DNA of 64,000 nt from Auanema rhodensis (Eukaryota > Nematoda > Chromadorea > Rhabditida > Rhabditidae), in the NCBI GenBank assembly GCA_964057225.1, contig OZ059896.1, positions 11,516,501 to 11,580,500 on the forward strand. Direction: 5' to 3'. Numbering within the stretch: the first letter of the stretch is position 1; each line of letters begins with the position of its first letter. The notes below the pieces were generated by a model. The model did no database searches, was not told the DNA's origin, and saw only the letters and a program-made list of their open reading frames with translations. Shown here piece after piece: positions 1 to 9,609 of the stretch. A program made the position numbers and the translations under genes.

Positions 1-480
1 CCAAGAAAGTATAACAATTTGTGGGAGAAATTTCCAGAGGTGCGCACAAACAAGAATAACCAACTTGTGATTAATAATGAGGCTGTACCAAACACGAATA
101 TTACAAAAATTTTAGATTTTGTATTGGATAAAACAAAAACGGAGCCCAATGGATTTTCAGTCTTGTCAAAGTTTTTAGCCAGTAAAGGCGTACCAAGTTC
201 TAACAAGAAACAAACTAGAAGAGAGTCGGCTGACAATGATTCAGTTGACGTTGTAACTAGAGCTGAACCGGCTGTTACAGACTTGGACTCTACTATATTA
301 CCTAGAACGCCTCGTCATCGTAAAGCTGTTATTCGATATTCACCATCACCGGTTCGTACACTCAAAAGTAAAAGGTCAAAGACTTTTGATACTGCCGCCG
401 AATCATATTACACACCACAAGAAGGAGACTCACAGAATGGCCAAGGTCGTAAAAGGTTCTACATTAGATTATGGAAATGA
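1..480 (+). CDS. Maverick hypothetical protein upstream of integrase (5' partial)
   Basis: The frame is open from base 1 to a stop at 478-480 and matches the C-terminal two thirds of the 238-aa protein of M2 (59634-60350). The N-terminal part is cut off by the window edge. The visible part is hydrophilic and rich in Lys, Arg, Ser and Thr, with proline-directed Ser/Thr sites (LPRTP, YSPSP) and a basic stretch near the end. No catalytic motif is visible and I do not recognise the family. Its last 44 nt overlap the start of the integrase in another frame, as in M2. It may be a virion or DNA-associated protein, but that is only a guess from composition and position. Confidence 0.7.
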   Translation, partial: PRKYNNLWEKFPEVRTNKNNQLVINNEAVPNTNITKILDFVLDKTKTEPNGFSVLSKFLASKGVPSSNKKQTRRESADNDSVDVVTRAEPAVTDLDSTILPRTPRHRKAVIRYSPSPVRTLKSKRSKTFDTAAESYYTPQEGDSQNGQGRKRFYIRLWK

Positions 481-1504
481 TATTTTGGCGAGCATTTATT
501 ACGATATAAAACACCCAGCTTCATATACATCAGCCAAGAATTTATTATCGCAAGCACGAAAACATGGCATTTCAAAGGTACAAGTTGATGATTTTTTGCA
601 AGATTCTGAAACTTTTACACGACATAAACCAACCAGAATGCGTATGCAGACTAGAAAGACTAGAGGATGTGGTCGATTTCTAACAGTGCAAGCAGATTTG
701 GTTGATATGCAAAAATATAAAAAATTAAACGACGGCTATGCTTACATGTTGACCATGATTGATGTTTATACACGCATGTTATATGTTAGGCCTTTGAAAA
801 CTAAAGGTGGTATAGAGGTTGCTAGTGCATTTGAAAGTTTATTCAAGAATTTTATACCAATTCAGTTGATTACTGATAATGGCACAGAGTTTTATAATAG
901 TCATTGTGAAAAACTATTCAAAAAGTTTGCCATACTGCACGGATCTACAAGTTCACCACAAAAGGCTGCAATGGTGGAGCGAGCAAATAGAACTTTAAAA
1001 ACACGCATGATGAAATATCTCTATTACAAGAATAATCATCGTTGGATTGATATCCTAGATGATTTGGTTGAAGGAATAAACAAATCTTATAACCGCTCTA
1101 TAAAAATGCGGCCCATTGATGTTAAAGCAAATATATTCATTGAAGAATATGCACCAGCTGTTAAAAGCCGCTTTAAAATTGGTGATACTGTTCGCATAAG
1201 CAAAAATAGGCGTACTTTTGAAAAAAGCTACGAGTCTGGATATACAATGGAGCTGTTCACAATTGATGAGGTTGTAACCGGAAACCCAACCGTGTATAAA
1301 CTTGTAGATTATAATGGTGAACGTATAAAGGGAATATTCTACGAACCTGAACTTGTCTTGGCTACTAATAAAAGCAACAAGTACTATATAGAAAAAGTTT
1401 TAAAAGAGCGTACTCGAAGCGGTAAACGTCAAGTATTTGTAAAATGGAGTGGATATCCCGACAACTTTAATGAATGGATAGATGCAGAAAATTTAAATGT
1501 ATAA
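437..1504 (+). CDS. Maverick/Polinton DDE integrase with C-terminal chromodomain
   Basis: Retrovirus-type integrase that would insert the linear element DNA into the host genome. The catalytic triad is visible: Asp in VQADLVD, Asp in ITDNGTEFYNS and Glu in AAMVERANRTLK. A chromodomain closes the protein (YIEKVLKERTR ... VFVKWSGYPDNFNEWIDAENL) and may direct insertion to marked chromatin. I chose the ATG at 437 (MAKVVKG); the frame is open 51 nt further upstream, but that part overlaps the previous gene. About 355 aa, normal for the family. It differs from the M2 integrase at about two residues (Ser/Asn, Lys/Glu), so both could be functional. The last codon lies just before an AATAAA. Confidence 0.93.
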   Translation: MAKVVKGSTLDYGNDILASIYYDIKHPASYTSAKNLLSQARKHGISKVQVDDFLQDSETFTRHKPTRMRMQTRKTRGCGRFLTVQADLVDMQKYKKLNDGYAYMLTMIDVYTRMLYVRPLKTKGGIEVASAFESLFKNFIPIQLITDNGTEFYNSHCEKLFKKFAILHGSTSSPQKAAMVERANRTLKTRMMKYLYYKNNHRWIDILDDLVEGINKSYNRSIKMRPIDVKANIFIEEYAPAVKSRFKIGDTVRISKNRRTFEKSYESGYTMELFTIDEVVTGNPTVYKLVDYNGERIKGIFYEPELVLATNKSNKYYIEKVLKERTRSGKRQVFVKWSGYPDNFNEWIDAENLNV

Positions 1505-1534
1505 TTTTTCAATGTTATAAACAATTGTAATTAT

Positions 1535-1549
1535 AATAAATGATTTATT
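1535..1549. terminator. Back-to-back poly(A) signals between convergent genes
   Basis: AATAAA on the plus strand (1535-1540) and on the minus strand (TTTATT at 1544-1549) lie side by side. The first would end the integrase transcript. The second would end the opposing Cys-rich gene or a longer 3' exon of it. The arrangement is conserved in M2 at 58565-58579. Confidence 0.55.
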
Positions 1550-1800
1550 TGATATATCGCATAATGTAACAATAAAAAACCAGCAAAATACAAACAACAA
1601 TTCAACCTGGAAAAAAAAAATGTAGACTATTCAAATTTTCAAATTCTTACCAGTTGGTTGATCATTCGTCCTCAATTGATGAGCCATTGATGGATATTCG
1701 CAAGAGCTGGAAAAAAAAAAATGTTACGGCTGAGAATATAAAAATGCCACATAACAAAACAAGAATAAAACGCCAATTGTACTATTTGTGCTTGTTGTAG

Positions 1801-2387
1801 TCAAAATGAAGGATCAAAGCGGATAAACATGTTCAGGTTGAGTGCTTCTGGACTTAGTTTAAAGTAGAATACATTCTGCTTATAACCAAAAGTCTTTACA
1901 GTAGCCTCATCTGCATATATAACAATATAGCCCATATTGTTCAACAATTGCTTGCACGTCATGGTGTTATAAGAGCGCATCTAAAAAAAATGATAAAATT
2001 GAAAATAAATAAATATGCAAGCTTACATTAATAGAGAACTTTTCGGGCTTATAGTGACGAAATTCCTTCAAAAGACCCAACGCATCATTCCTTCCTCTAC
2101 ACTTTATACAGAGGCTGAAACAGTGATACTCGTCTATAACCTGCAATGATTCCCTACAAGTTTTGCAGAGACAAATTGGTCTCATTAATACACTCCTTGG
2201 TGGAGTGCTCTCTCTCAGAATCTCCATCTGCTTTATTGGTGAATCTAAATTAAAGATTTAATAAATACAAGTTAAGGTTCATACCAAAACTTGTAAAATT
2301 TGGAGCTGGTGTGGGTGGTAGTGGTACTTCAGGTTCAGGCGATTTGCGCACAACATTTGTCACATCAGCAAGTACAGCACGCTTCAT
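1801..2387 (-). CDS. Spliced Cys-rich protein with destruction-box-like N-terminus (M1 copy)
   Basis: Three exons, 2285-2387, 2027-2244 and 1801-1980, joined by GT-AG introns of 40 and 46 nt, give 501 coding nt (166 aa plus stop). The same gene model works in M2 (57726-58310), which supports it. Residues 3-11 read RAVLADVTN, an exact R-x-x-L-x-x-x-x-N destruction-box pattern like that of mitotic cyclins. A Pro-rich stretch with SP and TP sites follows, then two Cys clusters (CLCKTC and CFSLCIKC) that could form a zinc site. This copy differs from M2 by a few substitutions near residue 15-35 (Arg/Leu, Leu/Arg, Ser/Asn). The gene sits next to the TIR and points away from it. Function unknown; cell-cycle modulation is an inference from the motif. 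Confidence 0.72.
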
Positions 2388-3209
2388 TTCCGCTAAAGAT
2401 CCAACTTTCTAAAATATAAGGCAAACTTGCAGAGAGGAGCAGTCTATGGCGATTGGCAAAGAGTGGCAGGAGATGGTGAAACGTCGGATCCTCGGATAGT
2501 TGGCAGAGCTGAAATGTAAATGTAGCAAAATTTGCCAACCTTTTATACAAAGATTTTTGTAAAGTACAACCCATTGTGTTACAATCAAGTTTGCTGATGA
2601 AATTCTTTTATTAATTAGATTTTACAGCATATTTATGCAGATATACTCATCTCGTCGACAGTTGCCAGCAGTTGGCGCACTCTGAACCTGTAAACAATCT
2701 GCATATTAATTAGTTTTTACATCTCTTTAAACATTATTGTTTACCGTTTGTGCCATAAACAACAGCCATCTCTGTAAAACATTTAGGCTTTTTAAACTTT
2801 GCTTAATAGCTCATATATTATTCATAGTATACTTTTACACCCATATTGTAGCACAAAACATATGACTGCCAACGTTTTATATGTAAAAATATTTCATTCT
2901 TGAATATTTAATAATGATTATATTACGAAACTAAAACTTTTGAAATGTTAAAATGATTATACTATATTTAAACCCCCACAGTGCAGTTATTACTGTTTAT
3001 TAACCATCGATATGCGTGGCGTTGAGGTCAGCGCAACTGTTTGTTAATCTTATTGTATTTACCTTCAATGTGTGCTCTATTTAGTTATTGTATTGTTATA
3101 TTAGTAAAATAAAGTTTAAAACTAATCTTTTATTATAATTTGAAACCTTTACTTGTTAGAATAAATATAATTAATAACAATTTGTAATTTCAAAAATTAA
3201 TAATTTAAT
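2388..3209. other. Non-coding inner TIR region and leader of the Cys-rich gene
   Basis: No convincing gene. Conserved in M2 (about 56900-57725) and in part at 8410-9151. It holds the presumed promoter and 5' leader of the adjacent minus-strand gene, and a conserved stretch around 3005-3065 containing GCGCTGACCTCAACGC-type sequence on the minus strand, a motif core also found beside the palindromic boxes on the polymerase side of these elements. Confidence 0.5.
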
Positions 3210-3210
3210 G

Positions 3211-3470
3211 TCGTTCTTATCGAATTAACTTTCGATATGTGTTCCATTAAATTTTGGTATTTTATATCGTTCTTATCGAATTAACCTTCGATATGTGTTC
3301 CATTAAATTTTGTATTTCATATCGTTCTTATCGAATTAACCTTCGATATGTGTTCCATTGAATTTTGTATTTCATATCGTTCTTATCGAATTAACTTTCG
3401 ATATGTGTTCCATTAAATTTTGGTATTTCATATCGTTCTTATCGAATTAACTTTCGATATGTGTTCCATT
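3211..3470. repeat. 55/56-bp minisatellite of palindromic boxes inside Maverick TIR1 (5 copies)
   Basis: Five tandem units of 55-56 bp, each with one imperfect palindrome TATCGAA-N6-TTCGATA (boxes begin at 3218, 3274, 3329, 3384 and 3440). The M2 end has only three units, so the number is variable. The same box occurs at many other Maverick-derived sites in this window. It may be a protein-binding site for transcription, replication or transposition; none is proven. Confidence 0.85.
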
Positions 3471-3479
3471 GAATTACCC

Positions 3480-4138
3480 ATAACAAGTACGGTGAAAAAA
3501 ATTATCTACATGCAAAAATTTTATTGATCTTTAAAAATACAAATAAAATATTACAAACACAATACAATAAAAAATAAACAAAATAAGTAAACAAACATTA
3601 TTAATAAATATAATAAAGAAATAAAGAAATAAATAAAATTTAAAAACAAATTTATATATTTAAAATTTAAATATTATTTATATATAAAATTTAAAGTTTA
3701 AATATAATTTATATATATAAAATTTAAATATAATTTAAATATTTAAAGTTTAAATAAAATTTATATATATATATAAAATTTAAATATAATTTAAATATTT
3801 AAAATTAAGATTTTTATTTTTACTTAATATATTTAAAAATAATTGAAAATATATACATACATTTGAAAAAGCATATTTAAATTTGATTTATAAAAAAAAA
3901 ATTAAAAAAAAAAAAATCAAAAAAAAAAAATCATGCTTTAAATCATGACTTTTATATTTAAAAAAGGAAAATCCATGAACCATGATCCTAAATATGATTT
4001 TAACAGCTGACGCTCAAAAATATGTTTTTGACAGCTGACGCGCCTCAAAAGTATGTTTTTAGCAGCTGACGCCCCCAAAAGTATGTTTTTGACAGCTGTT
4101 TGGGGGCGTGGTTAGTAAATTTTGCACGGCTCTCTACT
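3480..4138. repeat. Maverick type-1 terminal inverted repeat, outer part (M1)
   Basis: Very AT-rich DNA (3490-3960) leads to the outermost 180 bp. There about four direct repeats of roughly 30 bp, each carrying a CAGCTG core (GTCAGCTGTCAAAAACATAC type), precede a conserved end that reads AGTAGAGAGCC inward from 4138. The same outer end, inverted, starts at 56097. Arrays of subterminal direct repeats are a usual place for transposase or integrase recognition, but binding is inferred here. Confidence 0.8.
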
Positions 4139-5400
4139 TACGTCAGAGAAAACCAAAGTTTCGTTGATTTGTAGAGTAGGGATATCAGAAGAGTCTTTAC
4201 CAAGTCGTTCGCGACAGAATTGAAAAAATGCTTTTGAATTGTTGGTAGAAGCTATGTTGTTTTCATCAATGGCAGATTTGAGTTTGATGAGTTTATCTAA
4301 GGTGACAGATCGCTTTTTGCGAAGAAGCTCATCCTGAGCGAAAAGAGAGTTGCTTAACCGGTTAACACGATTGTTAAGTTTCTGAATGTCACGATCAAGT
4401 TTTTTTCTTTTCTTTGCCTTTTTGAATGGGACACAGCTTTGAATTATTGATTGGACAATTGCAATAAACTTAGAATAGGAAGTTATAGCGTTTAGACCAC
4501 ATAATTCAGTAGCGAAGTCAATGCCAGCTAAAAGGCTATTTATTTTTCGGCCGAGAAAAAGTTACGACTAGAAAAAGAGGAAGAGAGAGAAGAGGGCCTG
4601 GAAGTAGCAACTTTGTTGATTTGAGCAAATGTGAGAGGATCCAAAATAATGTTGAAGAAAACCGAGTAATGATCAGATTGGCCAAGAGGGCTATTGCGAG
4701 AAATGTTCTCTACACAGTGAACACTGTTGGTGATAATGTAATCCAAGATGTTTTTACCTCTGGTTGGGAAAGTAACTAATTGACTGGATGAAGACTGTTG
4801 AAGAAAGTTGAGAATAGATGAAGTAGAGGGGGAACTGCTTGACGAATGGATGAGATCCCAGTCAATGTGAGGGAAATTAAGATCGCCTGTTAAGAAAAAC
4901 CTGCGGTTCGAGATAAGAGTTTGAAATTCGGTTAGAAAAAAAAGAAAGTCAGAGTGCTGAGATGATGGAGAACGATAGCAGATTGAGAAAACGACGTCAG
5001 AAGGTATAATGAGAACATTTAGGTATTGAACAGTTGATTGAGAAGGAGAGCATGAGAGAAGACGACTATTAATGTGTTTTTTAATATAGAGGAGGACTCC
5101 TCCTCCTCGAGAAGTTGATCTGTCATCACGGAAAATGCAGTAAGAATCTCTCAAAGGAAGGGAGCTAGAGTTGAAATCAGGAAACAGCCAGGTCTCAGAT
5201 ATAGCAATAATGTCTGGACAGAGAGTCGAATAAACAATTGGTATTAAGTGTAATTTATTGACAATAGATCGTGCGTTATAACAAGAGACTGTAATTTTAC
5301 TACATGCAGCAGTAGAGATTGTTGATTGGAAATTAACGAAAGGATGTTTGGCTGGGCAGATTGGACGGGGAATTAGGCAAAGTAGATGTATTTCTAACAA
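4139..5400 (-). pseudogene. LINE ORF2 fragment: APE-type endonuclease and linker
   Basis: The endonuclease domain lies in 4540-5400. Recognisable elements of the APE-like nuclease of CR1/jockey LINEs are NARSIVNK near the N-terminus, IAISETWL with the catalytic Glu, GGGVLLYIK, LTGDLNFPHIDW with the Asp-x-Asn pair and LGQSDHYSV with the catalytic Asp-His. A stop follows at 4540. The linker continues in another frame from 4539 to 4139 (for instance KAFFQFCRERLGKDS), so a one-base shift separates them. The protein is cut off before reverse transcriptase motifs. The N-terminal 70 nt overlap the ORF1 frame. Confidence 0.78.
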
Positions 5401-5868
5401 TGTTAGCAGTAGGATCTGGAACAGATTTAGCTCGGCGAGAAGGGTTTTTTCTTCTTCTTTGGCTGCTACATCTTTCTTTGTTTATTGGAGCGGGCTGTCC
5501 CTTAGTTATAGGCCGGCCTCTTCTACCAGATTTAGACGGGGGACTAGAATCAAGGTCATGCGTAAAAATAGGCATGTCAGACATTGGAGCAATGCATGAA
5601 TTGGTAGTTTCAGAGTCCATGCCTGTAGGGGAAACAACATATTTAACACTGGATGTGTCTTTTGGGGCAGTGCCTGTGTTGGTGAGTCTACGAGGTACTT
5701 TTATAAGCTTTAGATCTCGAACAAGAAAAATGAATTCAGTGTCGTCAGAGTTTTTGCTTTTGGCTTCGTCACGAAGCCGTTTTTCTAGTTCCACCTCAAA
5801 GGGTAGATAATCACGACGAACGAATGTTTTGGATAGTGAGTTGGAAATTTTAGGTTTGTGAGATCTTA
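5333..5868 (-). pseudogene. LINE ORF1 fragment, C-terminal part
   Basis: Open minus-strand frame continuing from the Tc1-A insertion point to a stop at 5333. It is hydrophilic and strongly basic in the C-terminal third (KSGRRGRP, SQRRRKNPSRRAK), as expected for a nucleic-acid-binding ORF1 product. No zinc knuckle is visible. The part upstream of Tc1-A (7274-7542) belongs to the same ORF but is out of frame with it, so at least one shift exists besides the insertion. The identification rests on its place directly before the endonuclease ORF. Confidence 0.55.
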
Positions 5869-5870
5869 TA

Positions 5871-7271
5871 CAGTCCTGTGCGAAATAGTTGGGACAACCA
5901 AAAAGAGAGGCCAGACGGCGAAACTCAAACTACAAAAAAATCAAAAAATTTAATTTAGTTTTCAGGTTGAAGTAGCAACATATTGATTAAAAAACAAGTA
6001 ACAATGATGAAAAATGAAATTTTCGAAATTTATATAAGTTTAAAATTAAATATAATGCTTTTTTGGTTGTTTTAAAAGATGAAAAATTAAAATTTATAAT
6101 TTAAGATGGTTAGAGGCAAGAAAACTACTCCAGAGCTTCGAAGCCTCATTATCGAAAAGAAAAATGAAGGGCTGACCGTACGAAAGATTAGTGAGATGCT
6201 GGGAATCCCGAAGAGTACGATTCAGAATGTTTGGACCAATCAAAACCAAGCTGAACAGAACGAAACCAGGGGAAGAAAGAAAAAGACAACAGTAGGACAA
6301 GATTCTTTAATTATTAAACTCGTAGAAAGACATCCGGATATGACGTCGTTAGAGTTAAGCCAGCATGTCCTACGAATGTTCAAGATTCGTCTACATCCTT
6401 CTAATATACGACGAAGATTGTTGTCGAAAAACCTAAGAGCTCGTGTTCCAGCTCGGAAGCCTCTGATATCCGTTGTTAACAGGCAGAAGAGGATTGCGTT
6501 TGCGCAAAAGCATCTGAATTGGACGTTCGAACAGTGGTCCTCCGTTATATTCACCGATGAAAGCAAGTTTTGCTTATTTGGAAACGACGGACCAGGATTC
6601 GTGAGAAGACCACCAAACCAGCGATTCAACCCCAAATTCATGCGACCTACGGTGAAGCATGGTGGCGGCAACGTCATGATTTGGGGCTGTTTTAGCGCTT
6701 CCGAAGTTGGGCCACTTTATCGTGTTGAAGGCAGGATGTGTGCCGAGGATTACCAGAATATCTTACGAACCTGCTTCCTGCCGTATGCTGTTATGAAGTT
6801 TGGAACTAGAATTAGGTTCATTCTTCAGCAGGACAATGATCCGAAACACACAGCTCGTTCGACTACTAAGTTCCTAGAAGAAAATCGACTGAATGTGCTA
6901 CAATGGCCTAGCCAGTCTCCAGATCTGAATCCCATTGAGCATCTTTGGAGTGAACTTGGTCGACGTGCATCCAAGTTTCCCTGTTCCAACAAAAATGAGA
7001 AGTTCAAAGTTCTCAGTACCCTCTGGTTAGAAACATCACCGGATATTCTAAAGAAGCTCGTCGAATCAATGCCCAGAAGACTTCAAGCAGTGATAGATAA
7101 TTTTGGATATCCGACAAAATATTAATAAATGTGTTTATTTACAGTTTAATTTTTATTTATTGATGCTATGGAGTCTTTCATACTCATACTATTTTTTCTG
7201 AGTCATTTGTAGTTTGTTTCATAGCATACGAGAGAGTACTGTGTTTGTCCCAACTATTTCGCACAGGACTG
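5871..7271 (+). mobile_element. Tc1-A: complete Tc1/mariner transposon (1401 bp)
   Basis: Terminal inverted repeats of 27 bp (5871-5897 and 7245-7271, starting CAGTCCTGTGCG) match exactly. They are flanked by the TA target duplication typical of the superfamily (5869-5870 and 7272-7273). One complete transposase ORF lies inside. Perfect ends, intact duplication and an open ORF suggest a recent insertion, and the element may still be mobile. It landed in LINE ORF1. Confidence 0.95.
6106..7125 (+). CDS. Tc1-type DD34E transposase (Tc1-A)
   Basis: 339 aa, the usual length for Tc1 transposases. An N-terminal paired-like helix-turn-helix is visible (LTVRKISEMLGIPKSTIQNVW), then a second DNA-binding helical region and a basic linker. 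The catalytic domain shows the first Asp in VIFTDESKF, the glycine-rich GGGNVMIWGCFS, the second Asp in LQQDNDPKHTA and the Glu in [15 protein letters not shown], giving DD34E. No internal stop or frameshift. It cuts and pastes the surrounding transposon at TA sites. The start is the first ATG of the frame, about 235 bp inside the left terminal repeat. It is clearly different from Tc1-B at 18575. Confidence 0.96.
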   Translation: MVRGKKTTPELRSLIIEKKNEGLTVRKISEMLGIPKSTIQNVWTNQNQAEQNETRGRKKKTTVGQDSLIIKLVERHPDMTSLELSQHVLRMFKIRLHPSNIRRRLLSKNLRARVPARKPLISVVNRQKRIAFAQKHLNWTFEQWSSVIFTDESKFCLFGNDGPGFVRRPPNQRFNPKFMRPTVKHGGGNVMIWGCFSASEVGPLYRVEGRMCAEDYQNILRTCFLPYAVMKFGTRIRFILQQDNDPKHTARSTTKFLEENRLNVLQWPSQSPDLNPIEHLWSELGRRASKFPCSNKNEKFKVLSTLWLETSPDILKKLVESMPRRLQAVIDNFGYPTKY

Positions 7272-7273
7272 TA

Positions 7274-7542
7274 GCTGCTATAACAGTATCTCGAATACTG
7301 ACCGAAGGACACGTTATGATAAGTGGACCAGGGGACCCTGATTTGAGGGTGCAGCGAGTAACGAATATGTGATTGGAATTGAGTAAAGAAATAAGACTAG
7401 TATCACTGCAGCTATCAAAAACAAGTTTGAGAAGAGAACGGGCATCGCTAGGCAGATCAGGTGACGTGACTGGAACCCGGAACCAGAGAGCTCTCAAGGA
7501 ACGGTGAGCAAATTTAGATTCTTCTAACCTAATTTTATTCAC
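7274..7542 (-). pseudogene. LINE ORF1 fragment, N-terminal part
   Basis: Open minus-strand frame from an ATG at 7542 to the Tc1-A right end (MNKIRLEES ... VSIRDTVIAAT). The sequence VPVTSPDLPSDARSLLKLVFDSC resembles the esterase-free, single-strand-binding type ORF1 leader of CR1-like LINEs only loosely. I assign it to the LINE because it is collinear with the fragment at 5333-5868 once Tc1-A is recognised. Beyond it the frame runs into the Tc1 terminal repeat. Confidence 0.45.
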
Positions 7543-7609
7543 TTCAGTTCAGCATTAGCTATCAGAACATTTATAAACTATTAGGGCTACAACAACAATT
7601 ACTTTAAAG

Positions 7610-8409
7610 TAACATTTTTGATGCTAAAAAGTTTGAAAATATTCGTATATACTCATGACCCCTTGGCATAGTAAGTATTCTTTAGCGTTATGGGTACATG
7701 TGGTGTACAGCTATTTATCATATTTTTATGAACACAACTTTTGCCATGTGGTACATGTGTAGTGCACCTGTTTTAACGATCTTATCGAATTAACCTTCGA
7801 TATGTGTTTCATTAAATTTAGTTCAAATATTTATTAATTCTTATCGAATTAACCTTCGATATGAGTTCCATTGATTAACCCATAAGAGGTACGGTGAACA
7901 TAATGATTACCTTTTAAAATTATTTAAATAAATAAAAAACAATATATATGAGAAATAATTTATTCAGTTTTAAAGATACAATTAAAAAATATATAAATAT
8001 TAAATACATTTAAAAAGAAATATTATTAAAAATATATTTAAAAAGAAACAATTAAATAATAATATTTACAAATACAATTTAAAATATATATAAATATTAA
8101 AAATACATTTAAAAAGAAATAAGTTTAAAAATATTTACAAATACAATTAACAAATATATAAATAATAAAAATTGATTTAAAAATAGATTAAAAAATAATT
8201 TAAAAAAAAAAAATCATGCATTTTGATCCATGCGCAGGCTCGAGAGCCTGCCTCGGGAGGAAAAGTATATTTTTGACAGCTGACGCCGAAAATATGATTT
8301 TGACAGCTGACGCCCCCAAAAGTATGATTTTGACAGCTGACGCCCTCAAAAGTATGTTTTTAGCAACTGTTTGGGGGCGTGGTTAGTAAATTCGGCATGG
8401 CTCTCTACT
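7610..8409 (-). repeat. Reversed Maverick type-2 end (TIR2), truncated inside
   Basis: Reverse complement of the TIR2 module seen complete at 48609-50155. The outer terminus (AGTAGAGAGCC read inward) is at 8409. Inward lie the roughly 30-bp CAGCTG repeats, a hairpin GCAGGCTCGAGAGCCTGC near 8235, AT-rich DNA, then palindromic boxes near 7783 and 7841 and part of the long subterminal repeat with its CACATG...CAAAAGTTGTG-type core. No coding capacity. At 8409 it directly touches the inner part of a type-1 end, so two element ends are fused without their natural termini. Confidence 0.75.
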
Positions 8410-9151
8410 CGTACCTGTTATGGGTAATTCAATGGAACACATATCGAAAGTTAATTCGATAAGAACGATATGAAATACCAAAATTTAATGGAACACATAT
8501 CGAAGGTTAATTCGATAAGAACGACATTAAATTATTAATTTTTGAAATTACAAATTGTTATCGTTCCATTCGGAAATCAATACGTAGCAGGCGGGTTAGA
8601 ATCAGACGACTTGAGGCTGAGAGAGGACGACACGCCCTTCATATGGAACACAGACTTCAGCTTTGCCTTATGGAATGACTATGGATGGTTGGTCTTCCTT
8701 TCTTAGCTCTCTTTCACTTTATATCTTTATGTAGACTTATATAACTTATTGTAATCATGTAGACATAATAAACCTTTCTTTCTCGAGTCTTATGTTTATC
8801 CATTATGCTCTTTATCTACCGCTACATCTGGAATACTATCACACTCATCTTGTAGGCTTTATTGGTCTATAGGATCGACGTGAGAGCATAACGGAACGTT
8901 ATTAATTATATTTATTGTGACAAGTAAAAGTTTCAAATTAAAAGAAAAGACTAGTTTTAAACTTTATTTTACTAATATAACAATACAATAACTAAATAGA
9001 GCACACATTGAAGGTAAATACAATAAGATTAACAAACAGTTGCGCTGACCTCAACGCCAAGCATATCGATGGTTAGTAAACACTAATAACTGCACTGTGG
9101 GGGTTTAAATATAGTATAATCATTTTAACATTTCAAAAGTTTTAGTTTCGT
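8410..9151 (+). repeat. Inner part of a Maverick type-1 end (fourth copy), interrupted
   Basis: Matches M2 from about 56745 to 57190, starting at the GTACCTGTTATGGGTAATTC motif and two palindromic boxes (near 8449 and 8501). The outer 650 bp are missing. A 337-bp insertion splits it at 8562, and gypsy copy A inserted at 9151/9152 in GTTTCGT, a site that is uninterrupted in M2 near 57185. No gene. Confidence 0.7.
8562..8898. mobile_element. Unclassified 337-bp insertion with TTAT duplication
   Basis: Comparison with M2 (around 56940) shows extra DNA here flanked by TTAT on both sides (8558-8561 and 8899-8902). The ends begin CGTTCCATT and, inverted, CGTTCCGTT. GC content is higher than around it, and an AATAAA lies at about 8768 followed by a T-rich stretch. 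It could be a small non-autonomous DNA transposon or a solo LTR of an element not otherwise present. No coding region. Confidence 0.5.
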
Positions 9152-9552
9152 TGTAATATCCTTGATTTGGATATTAATGTTCCATGTTATTGACCCTTAG
9201 ATTGATGTGTTGTAAAAGAAACAATAAGATTTGAGGAAGAGAGAAAGATTTATTATAAATAAAAAACATTTAAACAATAAACAAATAAAGATAAAGATAA
9301 GTCCGCCAACTGAAGATTCAGTTGAATGGCAAGCTTATATAGCGAATGTTATCAGCATTTTCCACGAAAGGTTATAAGTTGTCAATGACAATTATAACTA
9401 TCTCGGAAAATGCTGAAGCTGCAAAATATAACTGATAACATAATACACTAAGACAAGAAACTAGAATTATAAAATATAAAATATAAAACACAGAATAAAG
9501 AAATACATAAAAATTATAGAAAGAATAAAGTAAAGAATTATAAAGTATAACA
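9152..9552 (-). repeat. 3' LTR of gypsy copy A
   Basis: About 401 bp, near-identical to the LTRs of copies B and C. Read on the element strand it would start TGTTATAC and end GGATATTACA. The TG start is inferred because no 5' LTR is available; the end is confirmed by junctions with Maverick DNA in copies A and C. It contains an AATAAA-type signal and a 63-bp hairpin (see copy B). Confidence 0.7.
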
Positions 9553-9609
9553 TGCTACCGCTCTTGAAGTCCTGTGTCCTCACAGGTATGCATAAGGTTT
9601 TCAAAATTT

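Larger units (their letters stand above)
1..4138. mobile_element. Maverick/Polinton M1, integrase-side end (partial)
   Basis: This is the terminal 4.1 kb of a Maverick element whose remainder lies left of the window. It carries part of a hypothetical gene, the integrase, a spliced Cys-rich gene on the other strand and the type-1 terminal repeat. The outer end is at 4138, where the sequence read inward begins AGTAGAGAGCC; a 5'-AG terminus is usual for Polintons. The same segment occurs inverted at 56097-60130 (M2) with only a few differences, so both copies are young. The element abuts a LINE truncated before its reverse transcriptase, which suggests insertion into the LINE. A 6-bp target duplication cannot be tested because the other end is outside the window. 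Confidence 0.9.
4139..7609 (-). mobile_element. CR1/jockey-like non-LTR retrotransposon, truncated and split by Tc1-A
   Basis: Minus-strand LINE running from about 7609 to 4139. It contains an ORF1-like region (7542-7274 and 5868-5333), an endonuclease region (5400-4540) and the linker that precedes reverse transcriptase (4539-4139). The reverse transcriptase itself is absent; the LINE stops at the Maverick M1 end. Tc1-A sits inside ORF1. Several frameshifts show that it is dead. The exact 5' end is not certain; it lies upstream of the ATG at 7542, before Maverick-type sequence resumes near 7610. Confidence 0.75.

Noticed and set aside
2365..2574. 69-aa minus-strand ORF upstream of the Cys-rich gene
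   Set aside because: The ATG is absent in the M2 copy of the same region, so it is not conserved; it is probably leader sequence.
5348..5810. Plus-strand ORFs of 83 and 149 aa
   Set aside because: They are antisense shadows of the LINE ORF1/ORF2 region, whose protein signature is clear on the minus strand.
7219..7273. C-terminal extension of the LINE ORF1 fragment
   Set aside because: These codons are the Tc1-A terminal repeat read by chance.
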